From: Erysipelothrix sp.
Lineage (GTDB): Bacteria; Bacillota_I; Bacilli_A; Erysipelotrichales; Erysipelotrichaceae
Direction of reading: 5' to 3'
NCBI GenBank assembly: GCA_018335655.1
Contig: JAGXRX010000007.1
Coordinates: forward strand, 1-64,000
DNA length: 64,000 nucleotides
Below, in pieces: positions 26,413-35,158 of the stretch. Position 1 is the first letter of the stretch, and the number at the start of each line of letters is the position of its first letter. The position numbers were made by a program, and so were the translations under genes. The notes under the pieces are model-generated. The model made no database searches. It saw only the letters and a list, made by a program, of their open reading frames with translations, and had not been told where the DNA came from.

Positions 26413-27585
26413 ATGTTATTTTCGTTAGCACTCATGTTTTTACTTGGAATGATTTTGGGAAAGTTGTTTGATTTAATCAAATTACCAAAACTAATAGGAT
26501 TGTTACTAACAGGGATGATCTTAGGTCCAAGCTTGTTGAATATTTTAGATGTAAAAATCTTATTGATCTCTTCAGATTTACGCCAACTTGCCTTAATTAT
26601 TATCTTGATTCGTGCTGGACTTAATCTTGATTTGAAAGATTTACGCTCAGTTGGTTTTTCGGCACTAATGATTAGTTTTCTTCCTGCATTATTTGAAATA
26701 TTTGGAGTCATAATCATTGCTCCTTATTTTTTCAATATTACCTATTTGGAGGCAGCACTTTTAGGAAGTGTGCTTGCGGCAGTATCCCCAGCAATCATTG
26801 TTCCTAGAATGCTTAAACTAAAAGAATTACGACTCGGTACAGAAAAAATGATTCCACAACTAATTATGGCAGGGTCATCCATGGATGATGTATTTGTCAT
26901 TGTTATCTTTACATCTCTTCTGTCGTTATCATCAAATCATGTAATGTCATCAGTCTCTTTGATAACACTCCCTACATCCCTCATCTTTGGGATTATGATT
27001 GGAATCATAACAGGTCTAATATTATCTTGGTGGTTTACACGCTTTCATATTCGTGACACTGGTAAAGTAATCATAATGCTTTCTTCATCATTTCTATTAC
27101 TAAGTTTAGAGCATATAAACACAACCCAAATCGGATTTTCATCTTTGCTCGCAGTTATGATTATGGGCGCAACAATTCAAATTCGAAAAGAAAATGTTGC
27201 ACAACGTTTATCATTTAAGTTTTCAAAGTTATGGTTAGCAGCAGAAGTCCTTCTATTTGTGTTAGTAGGAGCATTAGTTTCAATAGATAGTATATTTACT
27301 TTTAGTTTAGGGGCAGTAGTTGTTCTTGCTATTTCACTATTATTTAGATGTATAGGTGTTGTATTGAGTTTAGTAAAAACCAATTTCAATTATAAAGAAA
27401 AACTATTTACAATATTTACATATCTTCCAAAAGCAACAGTTCAAGCTGCTATTGGAGGAATCCCACTTGCTATGAATCATCCCCAAGGTGAGTTGATACT
27501 ATCTATGGCAGTTATCTCAATTCTAATAACCGCCCCACTTGGGGCATTCTTAATGGATCGTTTTAATCATCGCTTACTTAAATAG
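26413..27585 (+). CDS. Cation:proton antiporter (CPA family), fluoride-controlled
   Basis: I chose the ATG at 26413 after GAAAGGA; a TTG at 26386 lies in the riboswitch terminator. The 390-residue protein has about 12 membrane helices and CPA-type features: GKLFDLIKLPKLIGLLLTGMILGP, LIRAGLNLDL, and the antiporter core AGSSMDDVFVIVIF, where two adjacent Asp residues sit in the ion-binding helix. Antiporters of this kind are known members of the fluoride regulon in other bacteria. It probably relieves fluoride-linked acid or cation stress, or exports fluoride indirectly. Confidence 0.88.
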   Translation: MLFSLALMFLLGMILGKLFDLIKLPKLIGLLLTGMILGPSLLNILDVKILLISSDLRQLALIIILIRAGLNLDLKDLRSVGFSALMISFLPALFEIFGVIIIAPYFFNITYLEAALLGSVLAAVSPAIIVPRMLKLKELRLGTEKMIPQLIMAGSSMDDVFVIVIFTSLLSLSSNHVMSSVSLITLPTSLIFGIMIGIITGLILSWWFTRFHIRDTGKVIIMLSSSFLLLSLEHINTTQIGFSSLLAVMIMGATIQIRKENVAQRLSFKFSKLWLAAEVLLFVLVGALVSIDSIFTFSLGAVVVLAISLLFRCIGVVLSLVKTNFNYKEKLFTIFTYLPKATVQAAIGGIPLAMNHPQGELILSMAVISILITAPLGAFLMDRFNHRLLK

Positions 27586-27731
27586 AGATTTTTTTGGACA
27601 GTATTGTGTTGTTAAGGCTAAAATCATAAAGATTTCTCGATTATCGGTACTCCCAGTAAGATTTTCTTATAATACATAAATATCTTAAAGTATAATGATG
27701 TTAACTGATAACTCGCATGAAAGGAGTCATT

Positions 27732-28721
27732 ATGCCTTTTGATATTATAAGATCCGATATAACACAACTTGATGTAGATGCGATTGTTAATACAGTAAAA
27801 CCAAATTTTGAAGCGGGACCTGGAGTTGACTCTGCAATCCATCATGCAGCTGGGCCACAACTAGCAAGAACTCTTTCAGAACTAAGACATCTTGATGTTT
27901 CTGAGGTAGCTATAACACCAGGCTTTAATTTGAAAGCACGATATATAATCCATACCGTTGGACCTCACTGGGAGGGTGGTATAGAGGAAGAAGAGAAATT
28001 GCTTGCAGAGTGCTACAATAATATTTTAAAGTGTGTCGTCTCTAACAATCTTGATAGTGTCGCAATCCCTCTTATCTCAACGGGCTTTCATCGCTTTCCA
28101 AAAGAAAAAGCACTAAAGATTGCAATGGCTGTAATACAGAGGTTTATAGTAAAAAGAGATATTCAAGTGACATTGGTTGTGTACGATTCAACATCCTACA
28201 TTCTTTCCCAAAAACTAGTGATGTTTGTTCAAAACTATATCACATCTCGTTTTAGCGAGCCCAATCTTGATAGTCTCATGAATGAGCGATCAATGTCGTT
28301 TGAAAATGAAGTCACTTCGTCATATCAACAATCACGTTCAAGGCGCAGAGCACGTAATATTGATGATATTGTCGCGATGCGAGAAGAAACGTTTTCGCAA
28401 AGACTTATCAGATATATCGATCGAAGTGGTTTAACAGATTCTGCTGTGTATCATAAAGCGAATATTGATCGCCGTCTATTCTCAAAAATCAGAAGCAATG
28501 TAAACTATCAACCAAGTAAACCAACGGTCCTTGCATTTGTTATTGCCCTTGAGTTGAATCTTGATGATACTCATGACTTACTACTTAGTGCTGGATATGC
28601 ACTTTCATCATCCCATGTACTGGATCTCATTATTGAGTATTTCATTGAAGAAAAGAAGTATGACATTATGGAGATAAACACTATATTATTTCATTTCAAT
28701 CAACCTCTCTTAGGATCATAA
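27732..28721 (+). CDS. Macro domain protein with C-terminal HTH-like domain
   Basis: I chose the ATG at 27732 after AAGGAG. The 329-residue protein begins with a macro domain (about 1-165): DITQLDVDAIVNTVKPN, GVDSAIHHAAGP and IPLISTGFHRFP are the ADP-ribose-binding loops. The Asn of the usual NAAN is replaced (NTVK), so catalytic turnover is uncertain. Residues about 225-329 form a helical XRE-like domain (SGLTDSAVYHKANIDRRLFSKIR). This macro-plus-HTH arrangement recurs in Bacillota. A vWA protein follows after a terminator. Possible roles are ADP-ribose removal or sensing. Confidence 0.85.
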   Translation: MPFDIIRSDITQLDVDAIVNTVKPNFEAGPGVDSAIHHAAGPQLARTLSELRHLDVSEVAITPGFNLKARYIIHTVGPHWEGGIEEEEKLLAECYNNILKCVVSNNLDSVAIPLISTGFHRFPKEKALKIAMAVIQRFIVKRDIQVTLVVYDSTSYILSQKLVMFVQNYITSRFSEPNLDSLMNERSMSFENEVTSSYQQSRSRRRARNIDDIVAMREETFSQRLIRYIDRSGLTDSAVYHKANIDRRLFSKIRSNVNYQPSKPTVLAFVIALELNLDDTHDLLLSAGYALSSSHVLDLIIEYFIEEKKYDIMEINTILFHFNQPLLGS

Positions 28722-28727
28722 AAAAAT

Positions 28728-28754
28728 GTCGCTTCACAAGCGACCTTTTATTTT
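28728..28754 (+). terminator. Intrinsic terminator after the macro-domain gene
   Basis: GTCGCTT pairs with AAGCGAC around a 3-base loop, followed by T-rich sequence. Confidence 0.85.
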
Positions 28755-28793
28755 GGTAGAAACATTATGATGTATTCACAAGGAGGTCATACT

Positions 28794-29438
28794 ATGACAA
28801 ACAACTTAACAGAGATTATGTTTATACTAGATCGCAGTGGATCAATGTCAGGACTTGAATCAGATACTATTGGAGGATTTAATGCTCTAATTAGAAAACA
28901 AAAAGAAAATCCTGATGATGCAGCCATTACTACCGTACTCTTTGATGATGAAATAAAAGTGATTCATCATCATGCCAACATCCGCAATATCCTTCCAATG
29001 AGTGAAGAAGATTATCAAGTTAGAGGCTCTACAGCGCTACTTGATGCTGTAGGTCAGTCAATCATTAATATGGATCTTTACCAAAAGGAACTTCCACCTT
29101 CAATGCGTGCTAAACATGTCATGATTGTGATTACGACTGATGGCTTAGAAAACGCAAGTCGTCATTTCACTCATGCGCGTGTTAAACAACTTATAGAGAG
29201 ACAAAAAGCACTTTACAATTGGGAATTTATTTTCTTAGGTGCAAACATGGATGCTCTATCTCAAGCAAGAAGCTTTGGTATTCACGAAGACAAAGCAGTA
29301 AGATTTCATAGTGATAAAGAGGGGACATCACTTAATTATGATGTATTAAATGAAGCAATCAATGCAAAGCGTGCTAACAAAACGATTACTAAAGAGTGGA
29401 AACAACGCATAGAAAAAGATTTTGATACTAGAAAATAA
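28794..29438 (+). CDS. von Willebrand factor A domain protein
   Basis: I chose the ATG at 28794, which follows AAGGAGG. The 214-residue protein is a single vWA domain with a complete MIDAS: DRSGSMSG (D-x-S-x-S), the Thr in RGSTALLDAVG and the Asp in ITTDGLENAS. It has no signal peptide, so it is a cytoplasmic metal-dependent adhesion domain, similar to TerY-like or MoxR-associated proteins. Partner unknown. It follows a macro-domain gene, which may be a functional neighbour. Confidence 0.85.
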   Translation: MTNNLTEIMFILDRSGSMSGLESDTIGGFNALIRKQKENPDDAAITTVLFDDEIKVIHHHANIRNILPMSEEDYQVRGSTALLDAVGQSIINMDLYQKELPPSMRAKHVMIVITTDGLENASRHFTHARVKQLIERQKALYNWEFIFLGANMDALSQARSFGIHEDKAVRFHSDKEGTSLNYDVLNEAINAKRANKTITKEWKQRIEKDFDTRK

Positions 29439-29504
29439 TACACCTATATTTTTGAAAGAATTATTGTTTAATGTCTTGATTATAGTGAATAGCTAAAAGA
29501 CAGC

Positions 29505-29529
29505 AAAAAAGGGAATAACTCCCTTTTTT
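29505..29529. terminator. Bidirectional intrinsic terminator
   Basis: AAAAAAGGGA pairs with TCCCTTTTTT (5-base loop) between the vWA gene and the facing lipoprotein gene. Confidence 0.88.
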
Positions 29530-29552
29530 TGGTTTGTAAATTATTGATGCTT

Positions 29553-29918
29553 TTACTTACCAGTCGATAATTCAAAGATTGTGCCAACTTCAACAATAGC
29601 CCCAACACTTCCACTACTTTCGAATATTAATCGGTTTCCTTTAATCAAAAATATGTAAACTTCTTCTTCACTAACCATTAATGTTAATTTATCATCTTCA
29701 ACGGAATAACTACCTGATGGGCGATAAGACGTTGCAATATGTCGATTAAACTCAAATTTATTATCTTCTTTAAGAAGCACCCAAGCGTATTCAGGATCAT
29801 CTGCATCTTTCATAGTATACTTGCCTAAATCAGGTAATCTGTTTGGGGTATACACGGTACATGCACTGACTGAAGTGACGAGTAAAACAAGTAGAATTAA
29901 CATAGCGATTTTTTTCAT
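29553..29918 (-). CDS. Small lipoprotein, unknown
   Basis: The 121-residue protein has a lipoprotein signal: Lys-rich start, hydrophobic core and the lipobox SVSAC with Cys20. The mature part (about 100 residues) is beta-strand-rich and charged (YAWVLLKEDNKFEFN, GSYSVEDDKLTLMV, EEVYIFLIKGNRLIFE). This resembles META or lipocalin-like repeats seen in small surface lipoproteins. No function can be assigned. Minus strand, single gene, convergent with the vWA gene. Confidence 0.78.
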   Translation of the reverse strand: MKKIAMLILLVLLVTSVSACTVYTPNRLPDLGKYTMKDADDPEYAWVLLKEDNKFEFNRHIATSYRPSGSYSVEDDKLTLMVSEEEVYIFLIKGNRLIFESSGSVGAIVEVGTIFELSTGK

Positions 29919-30204
29919 AGTTTGTTTCCTTTATTGTTTAGTGCAATGATTAGTAAAACTGTTATTAAAACAATTTTCTAAATTAACTATATCATAAAAT
30001 ATATAACTATATTTTAATTTTTATCAGTGTTAACTGACCGATTATGAAAGTTACATTTTAAAGCAAATAATCGTTAGAATGTTCATTAGAATCTACACAA
30101 AATAAGTGAAAAAATGTGCAAAAAACAGAAATATTTGTATATTTTATGATATTTTTTCACTAAAATTGAGTATAATGTATTCAAAATTATTTGGGTGGTG
30201 AACA

Positions 30205-31410
30205 GTGAGAAAGAAAATATTATCCTTACTATTTCCAGAACAACACTTCAAACATGTCATTGCAACAAACATGTCGAATCTTTTTAAAGTGACATTATTT
30301 ACAATTCCTATCAGTGTAATACATGTAGTTGCATTTGTTTTTTTTGTTAATCCTCAAACTATCTCAGAAATAAATTGGAGACTTGGAATAATTATTGCGC
30401 ATAGTTTGATAATTGTTGTCGCATGTATAATAAGTTTTACTATTCTTGTCTTAAAAAACTATAAAAAAGAAAAAACGATACTTAATTTAATCACACTACT
30501 TGTTTCCGTTTTTTTTATTATGTTCATAGGTATTTGGATTGTGGTAATTGATCAAAGTGTAACAAGCAGTATTTCTGCATTTATTATTATTTATATGGCT
30601 ACTAGTGTTGTATTTCTAATGCCTCCTTTATTAGGTGGATTGGTTTATTCATTAGTTTATGGTGTTTTCTATATTGTAATGGGTATTGTAGTGCAGAATT
30701 CAAATGTTTTATTATCACATCGATTTGACGGGTTTACAGCATTAATTATGGCTATTGCGCTATCAAACATTCTATGGTTTTACTTTACTAACTATGAGAG
30801 TCACAAACTTCAAATACAAGAGCAAAATCAATCTCTTGAGCAGCAAAAACTAGAACTTGAACAACTTAATTATCGCTTAGGTGTTATTGCTTCTATGGAC
30901 AGCATGACACAACTTCTTAATCGACGTGAGTTTGAGATTCAAGTTAACACTGAAATGAATGTCTTTCGAGAAGAAGGTTTTTCCTCAAGTATGGTCATCG
31001 TTGATATAGATCAATTCAAAGTTGTGAACGATACTTATGGCCATCCTGTTGGTGATGAACTTCTTAAGCAATTCTCTCTTCTTCTAAAAGCAGTCCTTAG
31101 AGACAAAGACCTTATAGCTCGTTGGGGAGGCGAGGAGTTTGTCATTATGATTCATGAAACAAACCCTAATGATGCCTTTAAAATAGCAGAGCGATTACGC
31201 AAAAAAATCGAGAATACAACTTTTCACGTTAAAGAACATGACATTAGAATTACCGCAAGTTTTGGTATTGCACCACTAAATTCAACAGATGAAGAACCTT
31301 TATACACTAGTTATTTAAAAGCTGATAAAGCTTTGTATCTTGCAAAGGATTATGGACGTAATAAAACGGTGATCTATACACCTATGGAGAGATATAATGA
31401 GCCTTCTTAA
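30205..31410 (+). CDS. Membrane-bound GGDEF diguanylate cyclase
   Basis: The start is a GTG after GGGTGGTG. The 401-residue protein has six hydrophobic helices (about 25-215), a coiled coil (about 207-235, rich in Gln, Glu and Leu) and a GGDEF domain. The active site is G308-G-E-E-F312 and the inhibitory site R299-D-K-D302 has the correct spacing, so product feedback is expected. The sensor is membrane-embedded with almost no extracytosolic domain. It overlaps the next gene by 14 bases. Confidence 0.93.
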   Translation: MRKKILSLLFPEQHFKHVIATNMSNLFKVTLFTIPISVIHVVAFVFFVNPQTISEINWRLGIIIAHSLIIVVACIISFTILVLKNYKKEKTILNLITLLVSVFFIMFIGIWIVVIDQSVTSSISAFIIIYMATSVVFLMPPLLGGLVYSLVYGVFYIVMGIVVQNSNVLLSHRFDGFTALIMAIALSNILWFYFTNYESHKLQIQEQNQSLEQQKLELEQLNYRLGVIASMDSMTQLLNRREFEIQVNTEMNVFREEGFSSSMVIVDIDQFKVVNDTYGHPVGDELLKQFSLLLKAVLRDKDLIARWGGEEFVIMIHETNPNDAFKIAERLRKKIENTTFHVKEHDIRITASFGIAPLNSTDEEPLYTSYLKADKALYLAKDYGRNKTVIYTPMERYNEPS

Positions 31411-31840
31411 GAAACTGCACTTCAAAGATATTAATCCCTTTATCGTCATTAATTTACCGAAGCAACTTCAAGAGACGTTAGATGAAATGACAGGGTTTTT
31501 CCCACGCAGTGACGTCATAATTCCTTCATGTAAATTTGTCTTATGCTTTGTTTTAAATCAAGATGATCTAAAGAAACTAATCCCTACATTGATTCCATAT
31601 CTTGATGAAGATGCAATGTTTTGGGTTGCATATCCAAAAAGGACTTCAAAGCAATTTAAAACAGACTTAACTCGAGATAATGGTTGGGAACTATTAGGCA
31701 AGTATGGTTATGAGCAAGTCAGTCTTGTATCACTCAATGATGATTTTTCGATTTTTCGAATTAGACATGTCAAGTACATTAAGACTATGATTCGAAGTGA
31801 TTCGATGAAACTAACCAAAAGTAAGAATAATGACGTTTAA
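31397..31840 (+). CDS. Hypothetical protein, DUF3052-like
   Basis: The 147-residue soluble protein includes DAMFWVAYPKRTSKQFKTDLTRDNGWELLGKYGYEQ and DDFSIFRIRHVKYIKTM. These match my recollection of small proteins annotated DUF3052-like in many bacteria; the role is unknown. Its start lies 14 bases inside the diguanylate cyclase gene, so translation is probably coupled. A terminator follows at once. Confidence 0.6.
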   Translation: MSLLKKLHFKDINPFIVINLPKQLQETLDEMTGFFPRSDVIIPSCKFVLCFVLNQDDLKKLIPTLIPYLDEDAMFWVAYPKRTSKQFKTDLTRDNGWELLGKYGYEQVSLVSLNDDFSIFRIRHVKYIKTMIRSDSMKLTKSKNNDV

Positions 31841-31864
31841 GAATGGATATTCCATTCTTTTTTA
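31839..31864 (+). terminator. Intrinsic terminator
   Basis: AAGAATGGA pairs with TCCATTCTT around a 3-base loop, followed by T-rich sequence. The stem begins in the stop codon of the preceding gene. Confidence 0.88.
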
Positions 31865-31926
31865 GTTCTAAATTTTTATTGAATCACTGAATCATGGTAT
31901 GATTATTCAATATTCTAGGAGGCTTT

Positions 31927-33114
31927 ATGAGTGAATTCAAACTAAATCAAATATCTACTTCAACATTTTTAAAGGATGTTTTAATATGTTCACTTGGAGC
32001 TTTTGGTGGACCAGAAGCCCATTATGGGATTTTTATGCAACAAATGGTTGTCAAGAAGAACTACTTAAGTGAGGAAGAACTTCTTGAACTTATTGCACTA
32101 ACAGGAGTCTTACCAGGTCCAAGTAGTACTCAAACAATCATTGCCATTGGACATAAAGTAGGAGGACCACGTTTAGGACTTCTTACTCTTCTAGTATGGG
32201 CATTACCTATAGTATTGTTTATGACATTATTATCTTTTGCCTTTGATTTTCTTGTGAGTAATAATCTTTCCCTTGATATTGTGCGCTATATAGGTCCTAT
32301 GGCAATAGGATTCATTCTTCTAGCAACCTTTCGTATTTCTAAAAAAGTAATAAAAGATAACTTAACCGTATTCTTATTTCTGTTTAGTGCCTTGTTTTCG
32401 TACTTGCTTCGAGTAGCGTGGATATATCCTGTCTTATTATTAATTGGAGGGCTGGTTAGTGTTCTTAGTCAAAAGCAAAAAGCAGTTGCGAACAAAGTAA
32501 AACTAAACCCACCTTGGAAATATTTAATCCTCTTTATCATCATTGCAATCGGAAGTTTTTGGTTAGCTTTGTTCACTTCAAATCCAATTCTTATAATATT
32601 TGAAAAGTTTTATCGCTATGGTTATCTAGTGATTGGGGGAGGACAAGTTGTCATTCCACTTATGTACTCAGAACTCGTGGATGGATTCAAATATTTAAGT
32701 TCTCAAGAGTTTTTAGTAGGATATGGCTTTGTGCAAGGCATGCCTGGTCCTATGTTTAGTTTTAGTGCTTTTGTAGGAGGATTAGCACTTCGTGATAGTG
32801 GTAATATCCTTCAATTCTTAGGAGGAATCATTGCAGCTGTTGGGATATTTCTTCCTGGAACACTACTAATCTATTTTGTTATACCGGTTTGGGAGCAATT
32901 TAAGAAAAGTGAGATTATAAAATCATCACTAAAGGGTGTCTTGGCAGTTGCTGGTGGGTTTATGTTTACGATTGTTGTAGTTCTTATTATTAGAAATGAT
33001 TTAGATCTGATGAGTATCCTTGTAATCACTGGGACAACATTACTCCTTTGGTCAAATAAAGTACCTGCTCCATTGATTGTCTTTGGCGTAATACTTTTAG
33101 GTCTAATTATTTAG
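31927..33114 (+). CDS. chrA: Chromate transporter family protein (ChrA, two-domain)
   Basis: The 395-residue membrane protein is a long CHR protein with two homologous halves. The first half has SLGAFGGPEAHYG and TGVLPGPSSTQT; the second has GGGQVVIPLMY and GFVQGMPGPMFSFSAFVGG. The FGGP and PGP motifs are diagnostic of the family. Members efflux chromate using the proton motive force, but many homologues have unknown anion substrates. AGGAGG precedes the ATG. Confidence 0.9.
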   Translation: MSEFKLNQISTSTFLKDVLICSLGAFGGPEAHYGIFMQQMVVKKNYLSEEELLELIALTGVLPGPSSTQTIIAIGHKVGGPRLGLLTLLVWALPIVLFMTLLSFAFDFLVSNNLSLDIVRYIGPMAIGFILLATFRISKKVIKDNLTVFLFLFSALFSYLLRVAWIYPVLLLIGGLVSVLSQKQKAVANKVKLNPPWKYLILFIIIAIGSFWLALFTSNPILIIFEKFYRYGYLVIGGGQVVIPLMYSELVDGFKYLSSQEFLVGYGFVQGMPGPMFSFSAFVGGLALRDSGNILQFLGGIIAAVGIFLPGTLLIYFVIPVWEQFKKSEIIKSSLKGVLAVAGGFMFTIVVVLIIRNDLDLMSILVITGTTLLLWSNKVPAPLIVFGVILLGLII

Positions 33115-33158
33115 TTGTTCTTTTCTTTACTAAGTATGAAAGAGAGATTTACCTGTTT

Positions 33159-34040
33159 ATGAATCAAAACAACATTGAGCATTACTTAAACCAACACTAT
33201 GATCATGTTCAACCTATCACATTAGGTTGGTCACATGACCTAAAGTATTGCGTAAGCAATGACTCAGACTCTAAGAAGTTCTTTATTCGAATTAATCCTA
33301 TCAACAATGAAGTATCTGAGAAATATCGCTTTGATCAAATGCAAACTCTCTATTTAAAAGGATTACCAATCCAAAAACCAATATCATTTGAAACAGTTGA
33401 TGATTTTATAGTTCAAACTTTTGAATGGATTGAAGGGGAAGTTTTAGAATTCATACTAGCTTCACTTGATATCAATACACAAAGAAAACTTGGTGAAGAA
33501 GCAGGAAAGATCTTAAAGAGAATCCATGAATTACCAAGTCAGTATCCAATGGATTGGATAGCTTTCATTCAACGCAAGTTTGAGCGAAAACTTATGGCTT
33601 ACATGCAATGTGGGATAAAAGTAAATCATGAAAGTGACTATCTTAGTGTTTTAGAAAAGAAACTTGATATAAAGAATCGTGAAACGACCTTTCAACACGG
33701 AGATTATCATGTTGGAAACATGCTTTATGCCAATGGTGAGTTAATAATCATTGATTTTAATCGCTCAGATGATGGTGATCCATGGCAAGATTTCGATCGA
33801 ATTGCTTTTAGCACAAAAATAAGCCCTGAGTTTGCTAAGGGACAAATTCAAGGATACTTTAATCATGATGTCCCTGAAGATTTTTTTACAACGCTACGAT
33901 ACTATTTCTCCTTAAATGCTTTCGGATCTATCCCATGGGCTATTCCTTATGGTGAGCAGGAGGTAGCAGTCATGCAAGAAATCGCATCATTAATCCATTC
34001 GTGGTATGAGAACAGTGACATTCCAACATGGTACAAGTAG
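33159..34040 (+). CDS. Aminoglycoside phosphotransferase-like kinase
   Basis: The 293-residue protein has the APH kinase fold with the catalytic loop QHGDYHVGNML and the metal-binding IIDFNRSDDGDPWQD. The hinge and helix around QTFEWIEGEVL fit. The family includes drug, choline and homoserine kinases. No resistance cluster surrounds it, so a housekeeping or detoxification role is as likely as drug resistance. Confidence 0.85.
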   Translation: MNQNNIEHYLNQHYDHVQPITLGWSHDLKYCVSNDSDSKKFFIRINPINNEVSEKYRFDQMQTLYLKGLPIQKPISFETVDDFIVQTFEWIEGEVLEFILASLDINTQRKLGEEAGKILKRIHELPSQYPMDWIAFIQRKFERKLMAYMQCGIKVNHESDYLSVLEKKLDIKNRETTFQHGDYHVGNMLYANGELIIIDFNRSDDGDPWQDFDRIAFSTKISPEFAKGQIQGYFNHDVPEDFFTTLRYYFSLNAFGSIPWAIPYGEQEVAVMQEIASLIHSWYENSDIPTWYK

Positions 34041-34100
34041 CAAAAGTGTCGTTATAACACACACTATAGAATTATGATAAAATTTAAACGAGGTGATATT

Positions 34101-34622
34101 ATGGACCAAAAAGAACTTCTTCAAACACGATTTAATCATCATCCAATGAGACATCCTAATCTATCTTGGGAGGACGTATCTCCTTTTTTGGATGCTAAAA
34201 TGTGGGATATCATTCAATACATGGAAGAAACAGGAGGTGAACCTGACCTTATTGAGTATCAAGGGAAATGGTTAATGGTGGACATGAGCAAAGAATCACC
34301 AATAGAGCGTAGAAATTGTTGCTATGACAAGCAAGCACGTGTCAATCGTAAGAAATTCCCTCCGCAAACTTCTGCTCAAGAAGATGCTATGTTGCATCAA
34401 TTAACCCTCGTTGATGAGGATCTATATTTATTTATTAATAAGATTGAGCATTTAGATTTAAAAACATCAAGTTGGTTGTTAACACCAGAAGAGATTCGAT
34501 CCAAAGGAGGAGCTCTCACCGGAGACACTCGCTTTGGAAGAACATTTATTTACCATAACGGTGCAGATTCCTATTATGGTGTAAGAGCTTATCGTGGCTA
34601 CTTTGAGGTTAAACAAGGATGA
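34101..34622 (+). CDS. DUF4256 family protein
   Basis: I chose the ATG at 34101 after GAGGTG. The 173-residue protein matches the DUF4256 pattern: METTGGEPDLIEY-like METGGEP segment, SPIERRNCCYDKQA, TSSWLLTPEEIRSKGGAL and FIYHNGADSYYGVRAYRG. Function unknown. It opens a run of five genes joined by 4-base overlaps or short gaps, so it is the first gene of a small operon. Confidence 0.85.
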   Translation: MDQKELLQTRFNHHPMRHPNLSWEDVSPFLDAKMWDIIQYMEETGGEPDLIEYQGKWLMVDMSKESPIERRNCCYDKQARVNRKKFPPQTSAQEDAMLHQLTLVDEDLYLFINKIEHLDLKTSSWLLTPEEIRSKGGALTGDTRFGRTFIYHNGADSYYGVRAYRGYFEVKQG

Positions 34623-35158
34623 ACTTACATACACCTCGATTAACACTTCGAGCATTTCATCAAGATGATTCAGAAATGGTCGCTAAGCTATGTCACAATA
34701 AAAAACTCTATGACATGACACTATCACTTCCTTATCCATATACCATTGAAATGGCAAAATCATGGATTGCATTACATGAAACATGGAGACAGGAACTTCA
34801 ACGATTTGAATGGGCTATTGTTCATACTCAAACAAATCAACTCATGGGTGCAATTGGTTTAGGTTATAATCGCAATCATCATCATGGTGAGGTAGGTTAT
34901 TGGCTCGGTGAACCATTTTGGAAACAAGGATATGCTTCTGAAGCATTAAAGCGTGTTATTGAATGGGCATTTAATGAACAACATTATCATCGAATCTTTG
35001 CTCGTCATTTCTTATTTAATCAAGCATCTCGCAAAGTTATGGAAAAAGCAGGACTGACCTATGAAGGGACCATGGTTGATCATATGCTAAAGGATGGAAA
35101 ATACATTACATTGGATTGCTTAAGTATCATTAATCCGAATTCTGGTAAAGAGACATGA
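34619..35158 (+). CDS. GNAT acetyltransferase, RimJ/RimL-like
   Basis: The 179-residue protein begins with TPRLTLRAFHQDDSEM, the usual RimJ/RimL start, and has GYWLGEPFWKQGYASEALKRVIEWAF, the acetyl-CoA-binding segment, and NQASRKVMEKAGLTYEGT. It starts in the stop codon of the DUF4256 gene (ATGA overlap) and ends in the next gene's start. Substrate unknown; possibilities are an N-terminal amino group or a drug. Confidence 0.88.
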   Translation: MNLHTPRLTLRAFHQDDSEMVAKLCHNKKLYDMTLSLPYPYTIEMAKSWIALHETWRQELQRFEWAIVHTQTNQLMGAIGLGYNRNHHHGEVGYWLGEPFWKQGYASEALKRVIEWAFNEQHYHRIFARHFLFNQASRKVMEKAGLTYEGTMVDHMLKDGKYITLDCLSIINPNSGKET

